NCBI RefSeq assembly: GCF_900095695.1
Contig: NZ_FMIQ01000062.1
Span: 1 to 64,000, forward strand
Origin: Hafnia alvei
GTDB taxonomy: Bacteria > Pseudomonadota > Gammaproteobacteria > Enterobacterales > Enterobacteriaceae
Length of the DNA: 64,000 nucleotides
Direction of reading: 5' to 3'
This document shows, one piece after another, positions 39,898 through 50,306 of the stretch. The notes beneath the pieces were generated by a model. It made no database searches and had not been told where the DNA came from. It was given only the letters and a program-made list of their open reading frames with translations. The stretch's first letter is position 1. Each line of letters begins with the position of its first letter. The translations under genes were made by a program, and so were the position numbers.

Positions 39898-40767
39898 ATG
39901 ACGAGCTATCTGCATTTTCCTAGTTTTGACCCAGTAATTTTCTCTATTGGGCCGGTGTCTTTACATTGGTATGGCCTGATGTATCTGGTGGGCTTTGTCT
40001 TTGCTATGTGGTTGGCCGTGCGCCGTGCTAATAAGCCGGGAAGTGGCTGGACAAAAGACGAAGTTGAAAACCTGCTGTACGCCGGCTTCTTGGGGGTATT
40101 CCTCGGTGGTCGTATTGGCTATGTGCTGTTTTATAATTTCTCGCTGTTCCTTGAAAACCCTCTTTATCTCTTCAAAGTTTGGGATGGCGGCATGTCGTTC
40201 CACGGCGGATTGATTGGTGTCATCGTGGTGATGCTGGTATTTGCTCACCGCACCAAACGTAATTTCTTCCAAGTATCAGACTTTATTGCGCCGCTGATCC
40301 CGTTCGGCTTGGGCGCTGGTCGCTTAGGCAACTTCATCAACGGCGAACTGTGGGGCCGTGTGAGCACCGATACACCGTGGGCTATGCTGTTCCCAAGTTC
40401 TCGTAGCGAAGATATTCCTTTGGCCGCTACCAATCCACAGTGGCAAGAGATTCTCAACCAGTATGGCGTGCTGCCGCGCCATCCGTCTCAGCTGTATGAA
40501 CTGCTGCTTGAAGGCGTGGTGCTGTTTATCATTCTGAATCTCTTCATCCGTAAACCGCGCCCGATGGGCAGCGTGTCTGGATTGTTCCTGATTGGCTATG
40601 GCGCATTCCGTATCATCGTTGAATTCTTCCGCCAGCCAGACGCGCAGCTCGGTCTGTTTGATGGCGTGATCAGCATGGGGCAGATCCTTTCTATCCCAAT
40701 GATTATCGCGGGTGTGATCATGATGATTTGGGCGTACCGTCGCCCTCAGCCACAGCAAACTCTTTAA
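39898..40767 (+). CDS. lgt: Lgt, prolipoprotein diacylglyceryl transferase
   Basis: This 289-residue inner-membrane enzyme moves diacylglycerol from phosphatidylglycerol to the lipobox Cys of prolipoproteins, the first step of lipoprotein maturation. Seven hydrophobic segments and the signature [16 protein letters not shown] are present, with HGGLIGV before it. E. coli has ptsP upstream of lgt; here that neighbour is replaced. It is followed by thyA 72 bases later, as in E. coli. Confidence 0.97.
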   Translation: MTSYLHFPSFDPVIFSIGPVSLHWYGLMYLVGFVFAMWLAVRRANKPGSGWTKDEVENLLYAGFLGVFLGGRIGYVLFYNFSLFLENPLYLFKVWDGGMSFHGGLIGVIVVMLVFAHRTKRNFFQVSDFIAPLIPFGLGAGRLGNFINGELWGRVSTDTPWAMLFPSSRSEDIPLAATNPQWQEILNQYGVLPRHPSQLYELLLEGVVLFIILNLFIRKPRPMGSVSGLFLIGYGAFRIIVEFFRQPDAQLGLFDGVISMGQILSIPMIIAGVIMMIWAYRRPQPQQTL

Positions 40768-40781
40768 ATAACGTTCCATAG

Positions 40782-40810
40782 CCTGCTGCGGACGATCACG
40801 CCGCGGCAGG
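40782..40810 (+). other. Hairpin between lgt and thyA
   Basis: CCTGCTGCGG pairs with CCGCGGCAGG around a 9-base loop. No T-run follows, so it is not a typical terminator. Confidence 0.4.
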
Positions 40811-40839
40811 TATCAAAAGCATAAACGTCGTGAGGTGAC

Positions 40840-41634
40840 ATGAAACAGTATCTGGATTTAATGAAAAAAGTGCTCGCAGAGGGAACACAAAAGGCCGACC
40901 GCACCGGAACCGGCACTGTGTCCATTTTTGGGCATCAGATGCGTTTCAACCTGCAAGAAGGCTTCCCGCTGGTCACCACCAAACGTTGTCATTTACGTTC
41001 CATCATTCATGAGCTGCTGTGGTTCCTGAATGGTGATACCAATACGGCTTACCTGCGCGAGAATAACGTCACTATCTGGGACGAGTGGGCAGACGAAAAT
41101 GGCGATTTGGGCCCGGTGTATGGCAAACAGTGGCGTGCTTGGGGCGCGGCTGATGGCCGTCAAATTGACCAAATCAGCAAAGTTATGGAACAGCTAAAAC
41201 AAGATCCAGATTCACGCCGCATTATCGTATCGGCTTGGAACGTGGGTGAGTTAGACCAGATGGCGTTGGCGCCTTGCCATGCGTTCTTCCAGTTTTATGT
41301 GGCAGACGGCAAACTCTCCTGCCAGCTGTATCAGCGTTCTTGTGACGTATTCCTTGGCCTACCGTTCAATATTGCCAGCTATGCCTTGCTGGTACACATG
41401 ATGGCGCAGCAGTTGGATCTGGAAGTGGGCGATTTTGTCTGGACCGGTGGTGATACCCACTTGTACAGCAACCACATGGAACAAACGCAGCTACAGCTCA
41501 GCCGCGAGCCTCGTGCGTTGCCTAAGCTGGTGATTAAGCGTAAGCCCGAGTCTATTTTCGATTATAAATTCGAAGATTTCGACATCGAAGGCTACGACCC
41601 ACATCCAGGGATTAAAGCACCTGTTGCGATTTGA
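40840..41634 (+). CDS. thyA: ThyA, thymidylate synthase
   Basis: This 264-residue enzyme methylates dUMP to dTMP with methylene-tetrahydrofolate. The catalytic Cys is in [12 protein letters not shown] and the substrate-binding [17 protein letters not shown] follows. Length and sequence match E. coli ThyA (264). Confidence 0.98.
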   Translation: MKQYLDLMKKVLAEGTQKADRTGTGTVSIFGHQMRFNLQEGFPLVTTKRCHLRSIIHELLWFLNGDTNTAYLRENNVTIWDEWADENGDLGPVYGKQWRAWGAADGRQIDQISKVMEQLKQDPDSRRIIVSAWNVGELDQMALAPCHAFFQFYVADGKLSCQLYQRSCDVFLGLPFNIASYALLVHMMAQQLDLEVGDFVWTGGDTHLYSNHMEQTQLQLSREPRALPKLVIKRKPESIFDYKFEDFDIEGYDPHPGIKAPVAI

Positions 41635-41656
41635 TATCGCGTTATTTGCTCTGAAA

Positions 41657-41684
41657 GCGCCAGCCATTGTGCTGGCGTTTTTTT
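41657..41684 (+). terminator. Intrinsic terminator of thyA
   Basis: CGCCAGC (41658-41664) pairs with GCTGGCG (41671-41677) and is followed by seven T residues. Confidence 0.88.
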
Positions 41685-41875
41685 ATCCTTTTTTACCGTA
41701 ACTTTCGTCCTTATTACTGCTTGGTTTTGCGTGGTCCATCGCAAACTCCGATGCACGTTTCACTGCGCTATCAAATTGACTGCGGCGAGTATTCCTAAAG
41801 CTTTTCGTTCTGCTTTTCCTTTCTAAAATCGGTTTTATAGTCATCTTCCTATCAGGCAGAGATTAAGGGCTTACG

Positions 41876-42334
41876 ATGGAATGGTCACGGATGAGTGGAT
41901 TTACACTGCTGGAAATGATGGTGGTGATGCTGCTGGTTTCAAGCATGGCGCTGTATGGTCTTCATGGATTCAGGCAGCAGCATATGGCGCTTCAGCTTGA
42001 GCAGGCGGGGCTGGCGTTACTGACTTTTTTACAACAGGCGCAACGGCGTGCGTTTGCTGAGAATAGTACGGTGCAAATTGAGGTTAACGCCGAGCAGCGT
42101 AGCGTGGGGATACAGAATACGTCACGAAAATATTTACCTTCCTCACCGGATATTGCTGTCGCCTCTCAACTGACTAAAAACTCAGGGTTTTACGGCGTAC
42201 GTAATAATGCTTTAGCGGGACATATCGATCTGAGCAATCTGGCTGGAACGGTTAGCATTATTTGGTCTGCGCAGGGGCGTCTGCGGCTGTGCGCGCAGCC
42301 TCAACGACTGTTAGGAATACCGTCATGCAACTAA
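41876..42334 (+). CDS. ppdA: PpdA, prepilin peptidase-dependent pseudopilin
   Basis: This 152-residue protein has a short basic leader and the type IV prepilin cleavage motif GFTLLEMMVVMLL, where the Gly-Phe bond is cut. A hydrophobic helix follows. It is the first of four small overlapping genes upstream of recC, as in E. coli. AAGGG lies 6 bases before the ATG. It may form minor pseudopilins for pilus or DNA-uptake machinery; this is inference. Confidence 0.85.
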   Translation: MEWSRMSGFTLLEMMVVMLLVSSMALYGLHGFRQQHMALQLEQAGLALLTFLQQAQRRAFAENSTVQIEVNAEQRSVGIQNTSRKYLPSSPDIAVASQLTKNSGFYGVRNNALAGHIDLSNLAGTVSIIWSAQGRLRLCAQPQRLLGIPSCN

Positions 42335-42906
42335 ATCATCAGAGCGGTATGACGCTGCCAGACGTTCTGGTTACTTTGCTGCTATCGAGTATTGTCCTGC
42401 TATCAAGTAGCCAAATTATGGTCATGCTGAGAGCAAGCAGCGTTCGAACTCAACGCTGGCAACAAATACAAGAAAATATGACCCAGTTGCTCGACCGTGT
42501 GGATAAAGATCTCACCCGCACCGGTTTTTGTGCGCGAGGTTGCTTGGTGCCTGAGCCTAAAATTTCGTCTGCGGAGGGAGAAGCCGCCAACTCGTGTCTC
42601 ATTCTGTTTTACGATCTGAACGGCAACGGGCGAATCGAACTCGCCCCGCCAGCTAACGCGGACTCATTCGGCTACCGCCTACGCAACGGTGCCTTAGAAA
42701 TGGCGCGCGGTATTCAGCAATGCTCGGGAAACGGTTGGGAAAAGGTATCCGATGAAAGGGATCTTAACGTTTCGCTGTTTAAAGTGATCCCGCTATATCG
42801 CGGATATGAAGTACTGCTGGGATTAAGGCGACTAAAGCCCCCGTTTATGGCTGAACAGCAATCGCGTTTTATTCTGCCTGAGAATGGCCGAGTGATGAGC
42901 AAATGA
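42325..42906 (+). CDS. ppdB: PpdB, prepilin-like protein
   Basis: This 193-residue protein has the prepilin-like N-terminus GMTLPDVLVTLLLSSIVLL. The position that is usually Glu+5 is Asp here (TLPDV). The start at 42325 overlaps ppdA by 10 bases with AGGA upstream; the longer frame runs inside ppdA. It overlaps ygdB by 4 bases. Confidence 0.82.
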   Translation: MQLNHQSGMTLPDVLVTLLLSSIVLLSSSQIMVMLRASSVRTQRWQQIQENMTQLLDRVDKDLTRTGFCARGCLVPEPKISSAEGEAANSCLILFYDLNGNGRIELAPPANADSFGYRLRNGALEMARGIQQCSGNGWEKVSDERDLNVSLFKVIPLYRGYEVLLGLRRLKPPFMAEQQSRFILPENGRVMSK

Positions 42907-43370
42907 ATTTAGCGTATAGCCATGAAAACCCTCAGGCGGGCAGCATGCTATTGCCTTCGATACTCCTGATGCTAAGTTTGTCACTGCTGGTTGTTGGGGC
43001 GCAACAGGGGCGCCTGGAGTTACAGGTTCAGAACCTAGGCTATCAGCAGCAGTTCAAGATGCTTCGCCAACAGGCGGAGTCAGCGCTGGAGCTGGCAATA
43101 ATATCAGACAAATGGCCGACGCCGCTGACCGATGTTTGCCAAACCTCAGCACAGGCTACCGTGTGTTTCAAAGCGATCGGTGCAGAAATTGGCATACTGT
43201 GTTCAGCCGCGAAAACGAAAACCCACGGGTTAAAAATACAGCGATTTAGCTATGTGAGTATTGAAAATACGGTGGGTATGCCGTTGGCCTTACCGGCAAC
43301 GCCAAGGATATTAAGACTAGCTAGGGGCTGGCTTGATTACCCTCCGGCCGGTAGCGAAAATTTATGCTAA
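42903..43370 (+). CDS. ygdB: YgdB, pseudopilin-operon protein
   Basis: This 155-residue protein has an N-terminal hydrophobic helix (AGSMLLPSILLMLSLSLLVVGA) like a PilX-type minor pilin, but lacks the usual Glu+5. It lies between ppdB and ppdC with short overlaps, as in E. coli. Function is unconfirmed. Confidence 0.8.
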   Translation: MNLAYSHENPQAGSMLLPSILLMLSLSLLVVGAQQGRLELQVQNLGYQQQFKMLRQQAESALELAIISDKWPTPLTDVCQTSAQATVCFKAIGAEIGILCSAAKTKTHGLKIQRFSYVSIENTVGMPLALPATPRILRLARGWLDYPPAGSENLC

Positions 43371-43735
43371 CCACATCAGGACAGAAAGGGCATAGTCAGT
43401 CTGGTTTTGGCCTGATTGAGGTCATGGTGAGTATCCTCTTGGTCTCTGTTGGTTTTCTCGGCATGCTGCACTACCAACAATGGATGACGCAGGCACAAAT
43501 GAGATTGTGGCAACAGCAACGCGCATGGCAGTTCAGTGAGCAGGCTATCACGCTGTATCGAATGGGCGTTCCCGTAGCGGAGATTTCGACACGGTTGTCT
43601 CTGCCTAAATCATGGCAGTTGGAGGTCAACATTGAGCAACAGGCGAAATGTGAAATAATTACCGCCAAGATCTCCGCGCCGCTGAACATCCAAGCAAAGC
43701 TTGAAAGAACAATCTGCGAACAGTTGACCGAGTGA
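43364..43735 (+). CDS. ppdC: PpdC, prepilin-like protein
   Basis: This 123-residue protein has the prepilin motif SGFGLIEVMVSILLVSVGFLG. It overlaps the end of ygdB by 7 bases. Together with ppdA, ppdB and ygdB it forms a set of minor pseudopilins. Confidence 0.85.
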   Translation: MLTTSGQKGHSQSGFGLIEVMVSILLVSVGFLGMLHYQQWMTQAQMRLWQQQRAWQFSEQAITLYRMGVPVAEISTRLSLPKSWQLEVNIEQQAKCEIITAKISAPLNIQAKLERTICEQLTE

Positions 43736-43780
43736 GCGAGCGCTAATGATTTCCTCCTTACCTGTGACAGGCTAAAGTGT

Positions 43781-43830
43781 GTATACCCTGCATACTTGAA
43801 GCTGCTTCAGCGTTGGCTACGTTTGTTACC
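43781..43830. repeat. Fragment of a dispersed intergenic repeat
   Basis: GTATACCCTGCATACTTGAA followed by GCTGCTTCAGCGTTGGCTACG resembles a repeat start common between genes in Serratia, Yersinia and relatives. Only the first part is present, 30 bases before recC. The family match is from memory and unverified. Confidence 0.4.
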
Positions 43831-43858
43831 CGCCAAAAACTGAGTTATCGGAGAAAGC

Positions 43859-46800
43859 ATGTTTACTGTTTATCACTCGAATCAATTGGATCTGCTTAAG
43901 CAACTGATCGCGGCGCTTATTGAAGGCCAACCTTTGCAGAATCCTTTTGAGCAAGAAGTGATTTTGGTACAAAGCCCCGGTATGGCTCAGTGGCTACAGA
44001 TGGAGTTAGCCAAACAGTTTGGTATTGCGGCGAATATTGAATTTCCCTTACCCGCCACCTTTATTTGGAATCTCTTTACTCAGGTGATGCCGGGTATTCC
44101 CAAGGAAAGCGCCTTTAGCAAAGATGCAATGACCTGGAAGCTGATGTGGCTGTTGCCACAAATGCTAGAGCAGGAAGCCTTTGCACCGCTGGCGCGTTAC
44201 CTTTCTGACGATGAAGACCGTCGTAAACACTTTCAACTGGCCGCTCGTGTGGCGGATCTGTATGACCAATATCTGGTGTATCGTCCCGAATGGCTACAGA
44301 TTTGGGAGCGCGGTGAGCGTATTGACGGGCTGGATGAAGCTCAGCAGTGGCAGGCTCCGCTTTGGGTTGCGCTTAAAGAGTACACCGCGCAGCTCAACCA
44401 GCCTGAATGGCACCGCGCCAATTTATATGAACGCTTTATTCATACCCTAGAGCAATCAACTGAGTGTCCCGCAGGTCTACCTAAACGGGTCTTTATCTGT
44501 GGAATTGCGGCGCTGCCGCCGGTATATCTCGATGCGCTACAGGCGCTGGGCAAACATATTGATGTGCATCTGATGTTCACCAATCCGTGTCGCTATTACT
44601 GGGGTGATATTCAGGATTATGCCTTTCTTGCCAAGTTACAGAGCCGTAAACGGCGTCATCATATTCAGCGGCAACAAGAGATCGAACTCTTCCGCGATCC
44701 GCAAACCGCGTCTGAGTTATTTAATCCCGACGGTGAGCAGGAGCTAAGTAATCCGCTGCTGGCATCATGGGGAAAACTGGGGCGCGATCACATGTATCTG
44801 CTGGCGCAGCGTGAACCACAGGAAGTGCACGCGTTTGTTGATTTAGCCCCCGATAACCTACTCAAGCGCATCCAGCACGATCTGTTGGAATTGGAAGATC
44901 ATGCCCAAATTGTCGATCGACCCGATCGTTTAGAAAGCAGTAACGGCAAGCGACTGCTGGATCTGGGCGATCGCAGCATTAGCGTTAATCTATGCCATAG
45001 CCCCCAGCGTGAAGTTGAGGTGTTGCACGATCGGCTACTGGACTTGTTTGCCGAAGATCCTTCGCTCACCCCGCGCGATGTGATTGTTATGGTCGCGGAT
45101 ATCGACAGCTATACGCCGTTTATCCAAGCCGTATTTGGCAATGCTCCGCGCGAGCGTTATCTGCCCTTTGCCATTTCTGACCGCAGTGCGCGACAGGCGC
45201 ATCCGATAATTCAGGCATTTTTAACCTTACTAGAGCTACCCAATAGCCGGTTTACCTCCGAGCACGTTTTAACTCTGCTTGAGGTTCCAGCCTTAGCCGA
45301 GCATTTTGGTATTGGCGAGGAAGGGCTACGTCGTTTACGCCACTGGGTGGATGAATCCGGTATTCGCTGGGGTCTGGATGATGACAACGTGCGTGAGCTC
45401 GATCTTCCGGCAACAGGCCAGCACACGTGGCAATTTGGTTTAACCCGCATGCTGTTGGGCTATGCCATGGATAGCCGCTGCGGTGACTGGAACGGGGTTC
45501 TCCCTTACGACGAATCGAGCGGCCTGATTGCCGAACTGGCAGGCCAGCTAGCAGACTTATTGATGAGGCTCAGCGAGTGGCGCACGCGCCTGAGTGGTGA
45601 ATATCGAGTACAAGAGTGGCAGCCGTTATGCCGTGAGATGCTCAATGAATTCTTCGTTCAAGATAGCGAAACAGAAACCGTTCAGGCATTGATTGAGCAA
45701 CAGTGGCTAAAAGTGATTGGCTACGGCATCAGCGCCGAGTATCCACAGGCCATTCCGCTCTCCATACTGCGTGATGAGTTGGTTTCACGCTTGGACAATG
45801 AACGCATTAGCCAGCGTTTTCTGGCGGGACCGATTAACTTCTGTACGTTAATGCCAATGCGCTCCATCCCTTTCAAAGTGGTTTGTCTGCTTGGCATGAA
45901 TGATGGCATCTATCCTCGCACTATTGCACCGCTTGGTTTTGACCTGATGGCAAACAAAGTGCAGCGCGGTGACCGAAGCCGTCGAGACGATGACCGTTAT
46001 CTGTTTCTTGAAGCGCTGCTTTCCGCGCAGGAACGCCTGTATATCAGCTATATAGGCCGCTCGATTCAGGATAATGCGCCGCGTTATCCTTCGGTGCTGG
46101 TCAGCGAGTTGATGGAATATATTGCGCAAAGCCATCATTTACCGGGTGATGAAAAACTTGATGTTGATAGCAGCGCCCAGCGAGTGATGGGCTATCTACA
46201 AATAGAACATCCTCGCGTGCCTTTTGCCGCTGAAAACTATGTTAATGATAGCGAAAGCCAGAGCTATGCTGCCGAGTGGCTACCTGCGGCGCAGCGCATC
46301 GGTGAGGCTCACCAGACGTTTGCTCAGACGCTGCCGCTAGAAGATATTTCGATGGTGACACTCGACGATCTCATGCGCTTTTATCGTCATCCCGTGCGTG
46401 CCTTTTTCCAAATGCGCCTCGGGGTAAACTTTATTTTAGAAGAGACGGAATTGCCGGATGAAGAGCCGTTTACGCTCGATAACCTCAGCCGCTATCAGCT
46501 TAATAGCCAACTGTTAAACCAACTCATTGATGGCGAAGATCCCACCGCGCTATTTCGCCGTGTTCGCTCGGCGGGAGGCTTACCGTACGGGGCTTTTGGC
46601 GAGATCTACTGGGAAAAGCAGCAGGAAGAGATGCAAGAAGTTGCTGCCAAGGTTCGAGAATATCGCACCTCGGGACACAGCATCGAAATTGATGACGTGC
46701 TGGACGGTGTGCGGCTAACCGGCTGGCTGCAACAGGTACAGGATAATGGTTTAGTGCGCTGGCGGCCTGCGGTATTGGGCGCGGTAGACGGCATGGCTCT

Positions 46801-47230
46801 TTGGATTGAACACCTTTTTTACTGCGTTAGCGGCGGTGAAGGCGAAAGCCGTTGCTTTGGACGTCAAGACTCGGCCTGGCATTTTGCCGCGTTGAGCAAA
46901 AAAGAGGCTGAAAAAGCGTTGCTGCCCCTGATTGAAGGGTATCGCCAAGGCCGTAGCAGCCCGCTATTGCTGCTGCCCAAAACGGGTTGGGCGTGGCTGA
47001 ATAACTGTTTCGATAAAGATTCGGGCGCTGTTAACTGGGATGAACAAACTCAATCTAAGGCACAAATGAAGCTACTGCTGGCATGGCAAGGCGACCAGCG
47101 GGTGATAGGAGAAGGCTCCGATCCCTATATTCAACGCGTTATGCGTACCATGGACGAGAAGAGACTGCGCGAAATTCAGCAACTGGCTGAATACTATTAT
47201 TTGCCATTAGCGCGGAGTAATTTGGCCTGA
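43859..47230 (+). CDS. recC: RecC, exodeoxyribonuclease V subunit (Chi recognition)
   Basis: This 1123-residue subunit of RecBCD splits the duplex, scans the 3' strand for Chi and holds the complex together. It contains inactive helicase-like domains, and its start MFTVYHSNQLDLLKQL and stretch VQSPGMAQWLQMELAKQFGIAANI are highly conserved. Length matches E. coli RecC (1122). It is the first of recC-ptrA-recB-recD. Whether the E. coli Chi sequence is used here is not tested. Confidence 0.97.
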   Translation: MFTVYHSNQLDLLKQLIAALIEGQPLQNPFEQEVILVQSPGMAQWLQMELAKQFGIAANIEFPLPATFIWNLFTQVMPGIPKESAFSKDAMTWKLMWLLPQMLEQEAFAPLARYLSDDEDRRKHFQLAARVADLYDQYLVYRPEWLQIWERGERIDGLDEAQQWQAPLWVALKEYTAQLNQPEWHRANLYERFIHTLEQSTECPAGLPKRVFICGIAALPPVYLDALQALGKHIDVHLMFTNPCRYYWGDIQDYAFLAKLQSRKRRHHIQRQQEIELFRDPQTASELFNPDGEQELSNPLLASWGKLGRDHMYLLAQREPQEVHAFVDLAPDNLLKRIQHDLLELEDHAQIVDRPDRLESSNGKRLLDLGDRSISVNLCHSPQREVEVLHDRLLDLFAEDPSLTPRDVIVMVADIDSYTPFIQAVFGNAPRERYLPFAISDRSARQAHPIIQAFLTLLELPNSRFTSEHVLTLLEVPALAEHFGIGEEGLRRLRHWVDESGIRWGLDDDNVRELDLPATGQHTWQFGLTRMLLGYAMDSRCGDWNGVLPYDESSGLIAELAGQLADLLMRLSEWRTRLSGEYRVQEWQPLCREMLNEFFVQDSETETVQALIEQQWLKVIGYGISAEYPQAIPLSILRDELVSRLDNERISQRFLAGPINFCTLMPMRSIPFKVVCLLGMNDGIYPRTIAPLGFDLMANKVQRGDRSRRDDDRYLFLEALLSAQERLYISYIGRSIQDNAPRYPSVLVSELMEYIAQSHHLPGDEKLDVDSSAQRVMGYLQIEHPRVPFAAENYVNDSESQSYAAEWLPAAQRIGEAHQTFAQTLPLEDISMVTLDDLMRFYRHPVRAFFQMRLGVNFILEETELPDEEPFTLDNLSRYQLNSQLLNQLIDGEDPTALFRRVRSAGGLPYGAFGEIYWEKQQEEMQEVAAKVREYRTSGHSIEIDDVLDGVRLTGWLQQVQDNGLVRWRPAVLGAVDGMALWIEHLFYCVSGGEGESRCFGRQDSAWHFAALSKKEAEKALLPLIEGYRQGRSSPLLLLPKTGWAWLNNCFDKDSGAVNWDEQTQSKAQMKLLLAWQGDQRVIGEGSDPYIQRVMRTMDEKRLREIQQLAEYYYLPLARSNLA

Positions 47231-47381
47231 TGGTGGTCAAACCGGTGTGATTTTGTAAGGTTGAATTTGCGTGAACGCTAAGTCTGCCTTAACGTGGTAT
47301 TAACTTTTAAGCTGAAACGGTATCTCAATCGCTCTATTTTTCAGCATTATACTATCTGTCGCTGACAGTATTTTGGGGTAA

Positions 47382-50306
47382 ATGATGGTTAGGTTTTTCA
47401 TGCGTAGGCAGTTATCCATCCTGACGGTATTTGCATTTTTGTTGACGGGCGTGTCGCTGTTGTGGATACCGGCGAGTTCAGCAAAAATTGAACCTGCTGG
47501 CTGGCAGGCATTGGCGGAAAAGATTGATAAAAGCGCCAGCGATCCGCGCCTCTATCAGGCCATTAAGCTTGATAACGGCATGAAGGTGATCTTGGTTTCA
47601 GACAAAGATGCGCCTAAATCCCTTGCCGCGCTGGCACTGCCCGTGGGTTCCCTTGAAGATCCTAATTCACAGCTGGGTTTAGCTCATTATCTTGAACATA
47701 TGGTTCTGATGGGGTCGAAGCGCTATCCACAGGCGGATAACTTATCCGAGTTTCTGAAAAAGCATGGCGGAAGCCACAATGCGAGTACGGCGTCTTACCG
47801 TACTGCGTTTTATCTTGAGGTAGAAAATGATGCCTTGTCGCCAGCCGTTGACCGTTTGGCGGATGCTATTGCTGAACCTTTGCTTGATCCGGTGAATGCC
47901 AACCGCGAACGTAATGCGGTTAATGCTGAGCTAACGATGGCGCGTTCACGCGATGGAATGCGTATGGCTCAGGTTTCAGCCGAAACGCTCAACCCAGAAC
48001 ATCCAAGCGCTCGTTTCTCCGGTGGTAATCTGGAAACGCTGAGCGATAAGCCGAACAGCAAGCTCCACCAAGAGCTGGTCTCGTTTTATCACCGCTACTA
48101 TTCCGCCAATCTGATGGTTGGCGTGATTTACAGTAATCAACCGCTTCCTAACCTTGCCAAGCTAGCCGTGACCTCTTTTGGCCGTATTCCGAACCGTGAT
48201 GCTAGCGTACCGCCCATTACTGTTCCGGCGGTAACGCCTGAACAGCAGGGAATTATCATCCATTACGTCCCTGCGCAGCCGCGTAAAATGCTGAAAATTG
48301 AGTACCGCATTGAAAATAATAGCGCGGCGTTTCGCAGTAAAACCGATACCTATATTGCTTACCTAATCGGAAATCGGAGCAAAAACACACTATCTGATTG
48401 GTTACAAAAGCAGGGTTTGGCGGAGTCTATCGGTGCGGGTGCAGACCCGATGATCGATCGTAATGGTGGCGTGTTCTCCATCAGCGTTTCGCTCACCGAT
48501 AAAGGCTTAGCCGAGCGCGATCGCGTGATCGCCGCGGTGTATGATTATTTAAAATTGTTGCGTGAACAGGGCGTTAAGCCAAGCTATTTCGATGAAATTG
48601 CTCATGTACTCGATCTTGATTTCCGCTATCCGTCTATCACGCGTGACATGGATTACATTGAATGGTTGGTCGACAACATGCTGCGTGTGCCAGTGCAAAA
48701 TGTTCTCGATTCTTCTTATCTCGCAGACAAATATGATCCACAGGCCATTAATGCGCGTTTGGCGAGCATGACGCCGGAAAATGCCCGTATTTGGTTTATC
48801 AGCCCGAATGAGCCTCATAACAAAACAGCATATTTTGTTGACGCGCCTTATCAGGTTGATCGTATTACCGCGCAACAGTTTGCCGCATGGAACACCTTAG
48901 AGCAGCGTATATCTTTGTCTCTGCCAGCGCTGAACCCTTATATTCCTGATGATTTTTCACTTATCAAACCGGTTCAACCCCGTCTGACAAAACCTGAGAT
49001 TGTGCTGGATCAGCCAGGGCTGCGAGCGTTGTATATGCCGAGCCGCTATTTTGCCGACGAGCCAAAGGCCAATATCACGCTTTCGCTGCGTAACAAAGTC
49101 GGCCGTGATGGAGCCAAAGAGCAGGTGATGTTTGCCCTGACTGATTATCTAGCCGGTGTTGAACTTGATCAGCTTGCTTATCAGGCCTCGATTGGCGGGA
49201 TTAGTTTCTCAACCACCTACAATGACGGTTTAACGATTAACGCCAACGGCTTTACCCAGCGTTTACCGCAGCTGTTGACCACGTTAGTGGAAGGCTACGC
49301 CGGATTTGACGCCACCGAAGAGCATCTGGAACAGGCTAAATCATGGTATCGCGAACAGCTTGATTCAGCGGATAAAGCCAAGGCGTTTGAACAGGCCATG
49401 CAGCCGATTCAGGCCCTATCAAGCGTGCCTTATACCGAACGCAGCGAGCGAAGAGCGCTGTTGGATGGCATTACGCTAAGCGATATCAAAAACTACCGTA
49501 GCCAGTTAATTGAAGGCGCAACGCCAGAGTTGCTGGTGGTAGGCAATATGACCGCCATTCAGGTGAAGGCCTTGGCGCAGAACATTCGCGATCGGCTTAA
49601 GTGCGGCGGCACGCTCTGGTGGCATGGAAAGGATGTAGTGATTGAGCATAAGCAGCTTGCCAATATCCAACGAGCCGGTAGCAGTAGCGATTCCGCGTTA
49701 GGCGCCGTTTATATCCCAACCGGATATGATGAAATTCAGGGGATGGCCTACAGTAATCTGCTGAGCCAAATTATTCAGCCATGGTTCTACGACCAGCTGC
49801 GTACCAAAGAGCAGTTGGGGTATGCGGTCTTTGCTTTCCCATCATCCATTGGTAACCAGTGGGGGATCGGCTTCTTGCTGCAAAGTAATAATCAGGCGCC
49901 CGACTATCTGTATAACCGTTACCTAGAGTTTTATGGTCAGGCAGATAAACGTTTGAAAGCGCTGAAAGAAGCTGATTTTAATCAGTATAAACTCGCGCTG
50001 GTTAATCAGCTGCGCCAGCGTCCACAGACGTTGGATGAAGAAGCTGGTCGCTTTGCGAATGATTTTGACCGTGGCAACTTCGAGTTCAATACGCGCGCCA
50101 AGTTGATCAAACAAATTGATACGTTACATCGCGACAATATTGTGACGTTCTACCATCAGGCGGTGATTAAACCACAGGGAATGGCGCTGTTGTCTCAGGT
50201 GCTCGGTGGTCACGCCAATGGGCATTATGCAGCACCAAAAGGATGGACTACTTACCAAAACGCCTCTGCGCTGCAGCAAACTCTGCCCGTTAAGGTTGCT
50301 CCATAA
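47382..50306 (+). CDS. ptrA: PtrA, periplasmic pitrilysin (protease III)
   Basis: This 974-residue zinc metalloprotease of family M16 degrades small peptides in the periplasm. The inverted zinc motif HYLEH lies in GLAHYLEHMVLMGS, and the downstream Glu in ERNAVNAELTMARSRDGM. The signal peptide ends in the PASSA region. Two adjacent ATG codons follow GGGG; the second (47385) has better spacing. It lies between recC and recB, as in E. coli, although its function is unrelated. Its stop overlaps the recB start by one base. Confidence 0.95.
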   Translation: MMVRFFMRRQLSILTVFAFLLTGVSLLWIPASSAKIEPAGWQALAEKIDKSASDPRLYQAIKLDNGMKVILVSDKDAPKSLAALALPVGSLEDPNSQLGLAHYLEHMVLMGSKRYPQADNLSEFLKKHGGSHNASTASYRTAFYLEVENDALSPAVDRLADAIAEPLLDPVNANRERNAVNAELTMARSRDGMRMAQVSAETLNPEHPSARFSGGNLETLSDKPNSKLHQELVSFYHRYYSANLMVGVIYSNQPLPNLAKLAVTSFGRIPNRDASVPPITVPAVTPEQQGIIIHYVPAQPRKMLKIEYRIENNSAAFRSKTDTYIAYLIGNRSKNTLSDWLQKQGLAESIGAGADPMIDRNGGVFSISVSLTDKGLAERDRVIAAVYDYLKLLREQGVKPSYFDEIAHVLDLDFRYPSITRDMDYIEWLVDNMLRVPVQNVLDSSYLADKYDPQAINARLASMTPENARIWFISPNEPHNKTAYFVDAPYQVDRITAQQFAAWNTLEQRISLSLPALNPYIPDDFSLIKPVQPRLTKPEIVLDQPGLRALYMPSRYFADEPKANITLSLRNKVGRDGAKEQVMFALTDYLAGVELDQLAYQASIGGISFSTTYNDGLTINANGFTQRLPQLLTTLVEGYAGFDATEEHLEQAKSWYREQLDSADKAKAFEQAMQPIQALSSVPYTERSERRALLDGITLSDIKNYRSQLIEGATPELLVVGNMTAIQVKALAQNIRDRLKCGGTLWWHGKDVVIEHKQLANIQRAGSSSDSALGAVYIPTGYDEIQGMAYSNLLSQIIQPWFYDQLRTKEQLGYAVFAFPSSIGNQWGIGFLLQSNNQAPDYLYNRYLEFYGQADKRLKALKEADFNQYKLALVNQLRQRPQTLDEEAGRFANDFDRGNFEFNTRAKLIKQIDTLHRDNIVTFYHQAVIKPQGMALLSQVLGGHANGHYAAPKGWTTYQNASALQQTLPVKVAP

